NCBI GenBank assembly: GCA_027486835.1 | Contig: JAIXOJ010000050.1 | Coordinates: forward strand, 1 to 46,378 | DNA length: 46,378 bases | Source: Chitinophagaceae bacterium | GTDB taxonomy: Bacteria; Bacteroidota; Bacteroidia; Chitinophagales; Chitinophagaceae | Direction: 5' to 3' | Part shown: positions 44,239-46,378 of the stretch, one piece after another | Layout of the letters: each line of letters begins with the position of its first letter | How positions within the stretch are numbered: position 1 is the stretch's first letter | Notes under the pieces: model-generated | Told to the model about the DNA's origin: nothing | Seen by the model: the letters and a program-made list of their open reading frames with translations, nothing else | The model's database searches: none | Made by a program: the position numbers and the translations under genes

Positions 44239-44919
44239 ATGAGTACTGAAAATATCAAACCAGAGAGAATAACCAAGCCAATCCAATTATTAGCAGCTTG
44301 GCTCTTGGGGCTAATCCTAATAAATGCTTCTTTTTTGACAGCTGCATCTCAAATTCATCAACCTGGCTGGGCTTCAGGGATGCTACTAATTGCAACAGTA
44401 GCGAATGTCCCAATTTTTTTAATAAGCTTATTTCTATTGCAAACAAAATTTAGACCTGAAATGCAAGAGGATACCTTTTATTCAAAATATCTTGAAAGAA
44501 AGTATAATAGCACACCTACGGAAGTTGAGATTAAAAAGTTACAAATAGACGAAGAGAAGGAAGTTAAAACAACAGCACAATTAATAACTAAACAAATAGC
44601 AGTTAACAATAACCAAGGAGAGATAGAAAACATACTTAAAGAGCGTGATAAACTAAGAATTCAAAGACGAATTGGAGACTCAAGGGCTCTTTCTGAATTA
44701 TTTTTAAAACCAGATGAATGGAAATCTTTAGTAGATAGATGGAACGATTCTTCTGAATTTAAACGTGACATTGAAGAATTGTTCTTTTATAAAGTTATTG
44801 ATGGGGATTTATCAAATCCCTTGTCACTTAGACTTACAGACCTTGGTAAGGAAATTGCTGAAACACAATCTCGTGCTGGCTTACTTTGGAATCAAACTAG
44901 ACCTGACAGAAAACTATAA
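44239..44919 (+). CDS. Two-TM accessory protein with cytoplasmic C-terminal domain
   Basis: A 226-residue protein. Two TM helices (about 17-36 and 44-68) are followed by a charged cytoplasmic domain of about 155 residues with a likely helical or coiled stretch (EVEIKKLQIDEEKEV and NNQGEIENILKERDKLRIQ). I recognise no family with certainty. It sits alone in a repeat-rich accessory stretch and is followed 15 bp later by a long inverted repeat that uses the same core as the array upstream. A role in mobile-element biology or defence is possible only by location. Confidence 0.6.
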   Translation: MSTENIKPERITKPIQLLAAWLLGLILINASFLTAASQIHQPGWASGMLLIATVANVPIFLISLFLLQTKFRPEMQEDTFYSKYLERKYNSTPTEVEIKKLQIDEEKEVKTTAQLITKQIAVNNNQGEIENILKERDKLRIQRRIGDSRALSELFLKPDEWKSLVDRWNDSSEFKRDIEELFFYKVIDGDLSNPLSLRLTDLGKEIAETQSRAGLLWNQTRPDRKL

Positions 44920-44934
44920 AAAACTACATACAAT

Positions 44935-44981
44935 AACTAGGTTTTCGTTGCGTCCGAAGGACTTGCAATGAAAACCTAGTT
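44935..44981 (+). terminator. Long hairpin after the two-TM gene
   Basis: Arms 44935-44951 and 44965-44981 pair over 17 bp with one mismatch; inside them GTCC and GGAC pair around a GAA loop, leaving TT unpaired. It could end transcription of the gene upstream, but the arms also carry the ACTAGGTT/AACCTAGT core found beside the amidohydrolase gene. Confidence 0.75.
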
Positions 44982-45160
44982 GAACGAAACCTATTCTACT
45001 ACGCAAGCAAATACTGTATGGAGTTATCGATTTTTTGTGTTGGCTGTTAAGATGTGTTTTTTGGGATATTATGCTTGGTGTTGCTTGCTTTATGATTTTT
45101 TGTTCGTTTTGCTGTTGATTTTTTATTGCTGTTGCGTATACCTTCCCCTACCCAATATTG
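44982..45160. other. Intergenic DNA between hairpin and IS91 remnant
   Basis: 179 bp; T-rich on the plus strand. A plus-strand open frame here (from 44980) is compositional and not a gene. Confidence 0.4.
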
Positions 45161-45388
45161 CTAATGGTTGCAGTTTGATTGTCCCGCAATGTGTTTTTCT
45201 GGCGGTCCTCTTTTCCCAATTATTTCAATGGTTATCATCGTTCCCGTTTTGCAGCAAGGGCATTTGCGCAACTTTGTATTCATTACAACTACTGGTGGTG
45301 GTACTTTCAGCTTTTGCTGTAAGTCTTGTAGTTTACCCCGTTTCCAACTGCTACTCAGTATGCCATAGTGCCTTATTCTTATAAACCT
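45161..45388 (-). pseudogene. C-terminal remnant of an IS91-type transposase
   Basis: About 75 residues on the minus strand match the end of IS91-family (Y2, HUH-type) transposases: RFIRIRHYGILSSSWKRGKL, then a zinc-binding CPCC segment (RKCPCCKTGTMITIEIIGKR) and a C-terminal GPPEKHIAGQ. The catalytic HUH and Tyr regions, which should precede this, are missing. The frame is open upstream to 45565, but those residues come from GC-rich hairpin DNA, not transposase. It is a decayed element. Confidence 0.8.
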
Positions 45389-45565
45389 TTGCGGCTCCCA
45401 GCTGGTGCGAGCGTGTCGCTCGTACCCTTCGCTAAGTTCTTTGCTACATTCTCCACTCAGCTGGACGACATTTTCCTTAAGGTAAGTCGTCTGAGCAAAT
45501 AATAGAGATTCCCAAATACCAGTCCTCCGCTGGACAACATGTTTCGCAGGGCATGTCGCTTGCAT
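45389..45565. repeat. GC-rich hairpin repeats beside the IS91 remnant
   Basis: CGAGCG-TGT-CGCTCG forms a 6-bp hairpin near 45407-45421. Two related segments start with GCTGGAC at 45460 and 45531; the first contains GACGAC...CCTTAAGG...GTCGTC, an inverted repeat around a palindrome, and the second a degenerate version with ACATG/CATGT. They resemble diverged copies of one element. Confidence 0.55.
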
Positions 45566-45890
45566 AGATAAATGCGTATTTCCAAATCTAAATTCCCATT
45601 TGGACTTGATGAACCTAAAGGCTTATCGCGAATGCAAAAAATTAGGATTTACTAACATTTTTGTTTTTCTTGTCTGCTTCAATCCAAGTATAAGGTATGC
45701 ATAAAATTGTAGCAATATTTACATCTTTTGGCTTCGGTTATGGAATAATGTAATTCTAATTTACCAACAAACACCAACCCTTTTGCTTTAAACTTTATCT
45801 AAAGAAAAACAGCAACAACAAACTATTAGGCCAAAAACTCAGAAAATAATTGTTTATTTGGGTTATCTCATTTGTTTAGCATACAACAAC
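45566..45890. other. Intergenic region upstream of the Rpn-type gene
   Basis: 325 bp, AT-rich. Must hold the promoter for the gene at 45891. No repeat or RNA recognised. Confidence 0.4.
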
Positions 45891-46378
45891 ATGAAAGCAA
45901 AATATTTAGACCCATTTACAGACTTTGGTTTTAAAAAAATCTTTGGCGAGGAAACTAGTAAGCCTCTACTACTCGATTTCTTAAATGCTTTATTGCCTCA
46001 AGCCGACAAAATTGTTGATTTGACCCTAAAGAATAACGAACAACTTGGACAAACGGATATGGACAGAAAAGCCATATACGACATCTATTGTGAGAACGAA
46101 AAAGGCGAAAAATTTATAGTGGAACTTCAAAAAGCAAAACAAAATTATTTCAAAGAAAGAACCATCTACTACGCTACTTTCCCCATTAGAGAACAAGCCG
46201 AAAGAGGTGAATGGAATTATCAATTGAAAGCGGTGTATTGCATTGGAATTTTAGATTTTACGTTCAACGACTATGAAACCGAATTGGAAAAAAACGAAGT
46301 GGTACATACCATAAAACTAAAAAACCAACATGGCAAAACATTCTACGATAAATTGACTTTCATTTACCTTGAAATGCC
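45891..46378 (+). CDS. Rpn-type PD-(D/E)XK nuclease/transposase-family protein, 5' part
   Basis: The first 162 codons of a gene cut by the window edge; no stop is reached. It begins MKAKYLDPFTDFGFKKIFGE, the signature of the Rpn / PD-(D/E)XK nuclease family transposase group (PF12784-like). The nuclease core follows: an acidic residue in DRKAIYDIYCENEKG and the E-x-Q/K strand KFIVELQKAKQNYFKERTIYY. Rpn proteins promote RecA-independent recombination in E. coli; other members are thought to be toxin- or defence-like. The start fits the family. It is the last feature of the accessory region and lies next to the IS91 remnant. Confidence 0.9.
   Translation, partial: MKAKYLDPFTDFGFKKIFGEETSKPLLLDFLNALLPQADKIVDLTLKNNEQLGQTDMDRKAIYDIYCENEKGEKFIVELQKAKQNYFKERTIYYATFPIREQAERGEWNYQLKAVYCIGILDFTFNDYETELEKNEVVHTIKLKNQHGKTFYDKLTFIYLEM

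Noticed and set aside
44980-45384. 134-codon plus-strand hydrophobic frame
   Set aside because: T-rich antisense of the IS91 remnant; the opposite strand has a recognisable transposase C-terminus.
1-46378. tRNA, rRNA, tmRNA or CRISPR elsewhere in the window
   Set aside because: No T-arm GGTTCGAATCC-type signature, rRNA core or tmRNA ends were found by eye, including the gap after smpB; a tRNAscan/Rfam search would settle it.

Overview
The window looks like a chromosomal segment from a member of the Bacteroidota, most probably a Chitinophagaceae-like (Chitinophagales) bacterium. The evidence is a fused SecDF translocase, a cell-surface protein ending in a type B type IX secretion (CHU) domain, an ECF sigma factor coupled to an inner-membrane/beta-barrel protein, Bacteroidota-type -7 promoter boxes (TAnnTTTG), and few Shine-Dalgarno-like sites. 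No tRNA or rRNA gene was recognised.

Layout. 1-727 is non-coding: a tandem array of palindromic 54-bp units and a diverged direct repeat. 728-1520 holds two small proteins, one membrane and one DUF3634-like. 1655-6037 (minus) carries ychF and the secDF fusion. 6429-14864 holds rarA, a 905-residue secreted T9SS-B protein, ruvB and an OPT oligopeptide transporter (minus). Two covarying hairpins of one family lie either side of ruvB. 14865-16413 is a long gap with an eight-copy 42-bp satellite. 16414-20319 has a GAF/PAS sensor lacking an ATPase domain, rlmH and a polyprenyl diphosphate synthase. 20797-26055 (minus) holds recQ and mutS. 26369-31584 holds class II fructose-bisphosphate aldolase, accD, smpB, and an ATP-grasp protein next to a YbdK-type carboxylate-amine ligase. 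31659-34776 is a sigma factor / barrel-anti-sigma / lipoprotein operon. 34808-38183 has peptide deformylase coupled to a secreted protein, a HAD phosphatase and an esterase. 38911-41398 (minus) holds two tandem paralogues of unknown function.

From about 41400 to the end the window changes character to an accessory region. It contains a secreted amidohydrolase between ~100-bp direct repeats, a 13-copy 21-bp array, a two-TM accessory protein followed by a long hairpin, a C-terminal remnant of an IS91-type transposase, and the 5' part of an Rpn-type PD-(D/E)XK nuclease gene cut by the window edge.

How the genes relate. DNA maintenance genes are numerous but dispersed (rarA, ruvB, recQ, mutS), not one operon. 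The clearest functional units are sigma/barrel/lipoprotein (translationally coupled), def with its coupled secreted partner, the ATP-grasp/YbdK pair, and the tandem paralogues. The most unusual signals are non-coding: three unrelated palindromic tandem arrays, a covarying hairpin family, a shared element (core ATAACTAGGTT) around accessory genes, and exact TAnnTTTG boxes placed 4-6 nt from start codons, which suggests leaderless mRNAs. All assignments come from reading the sequence; no database search was run.
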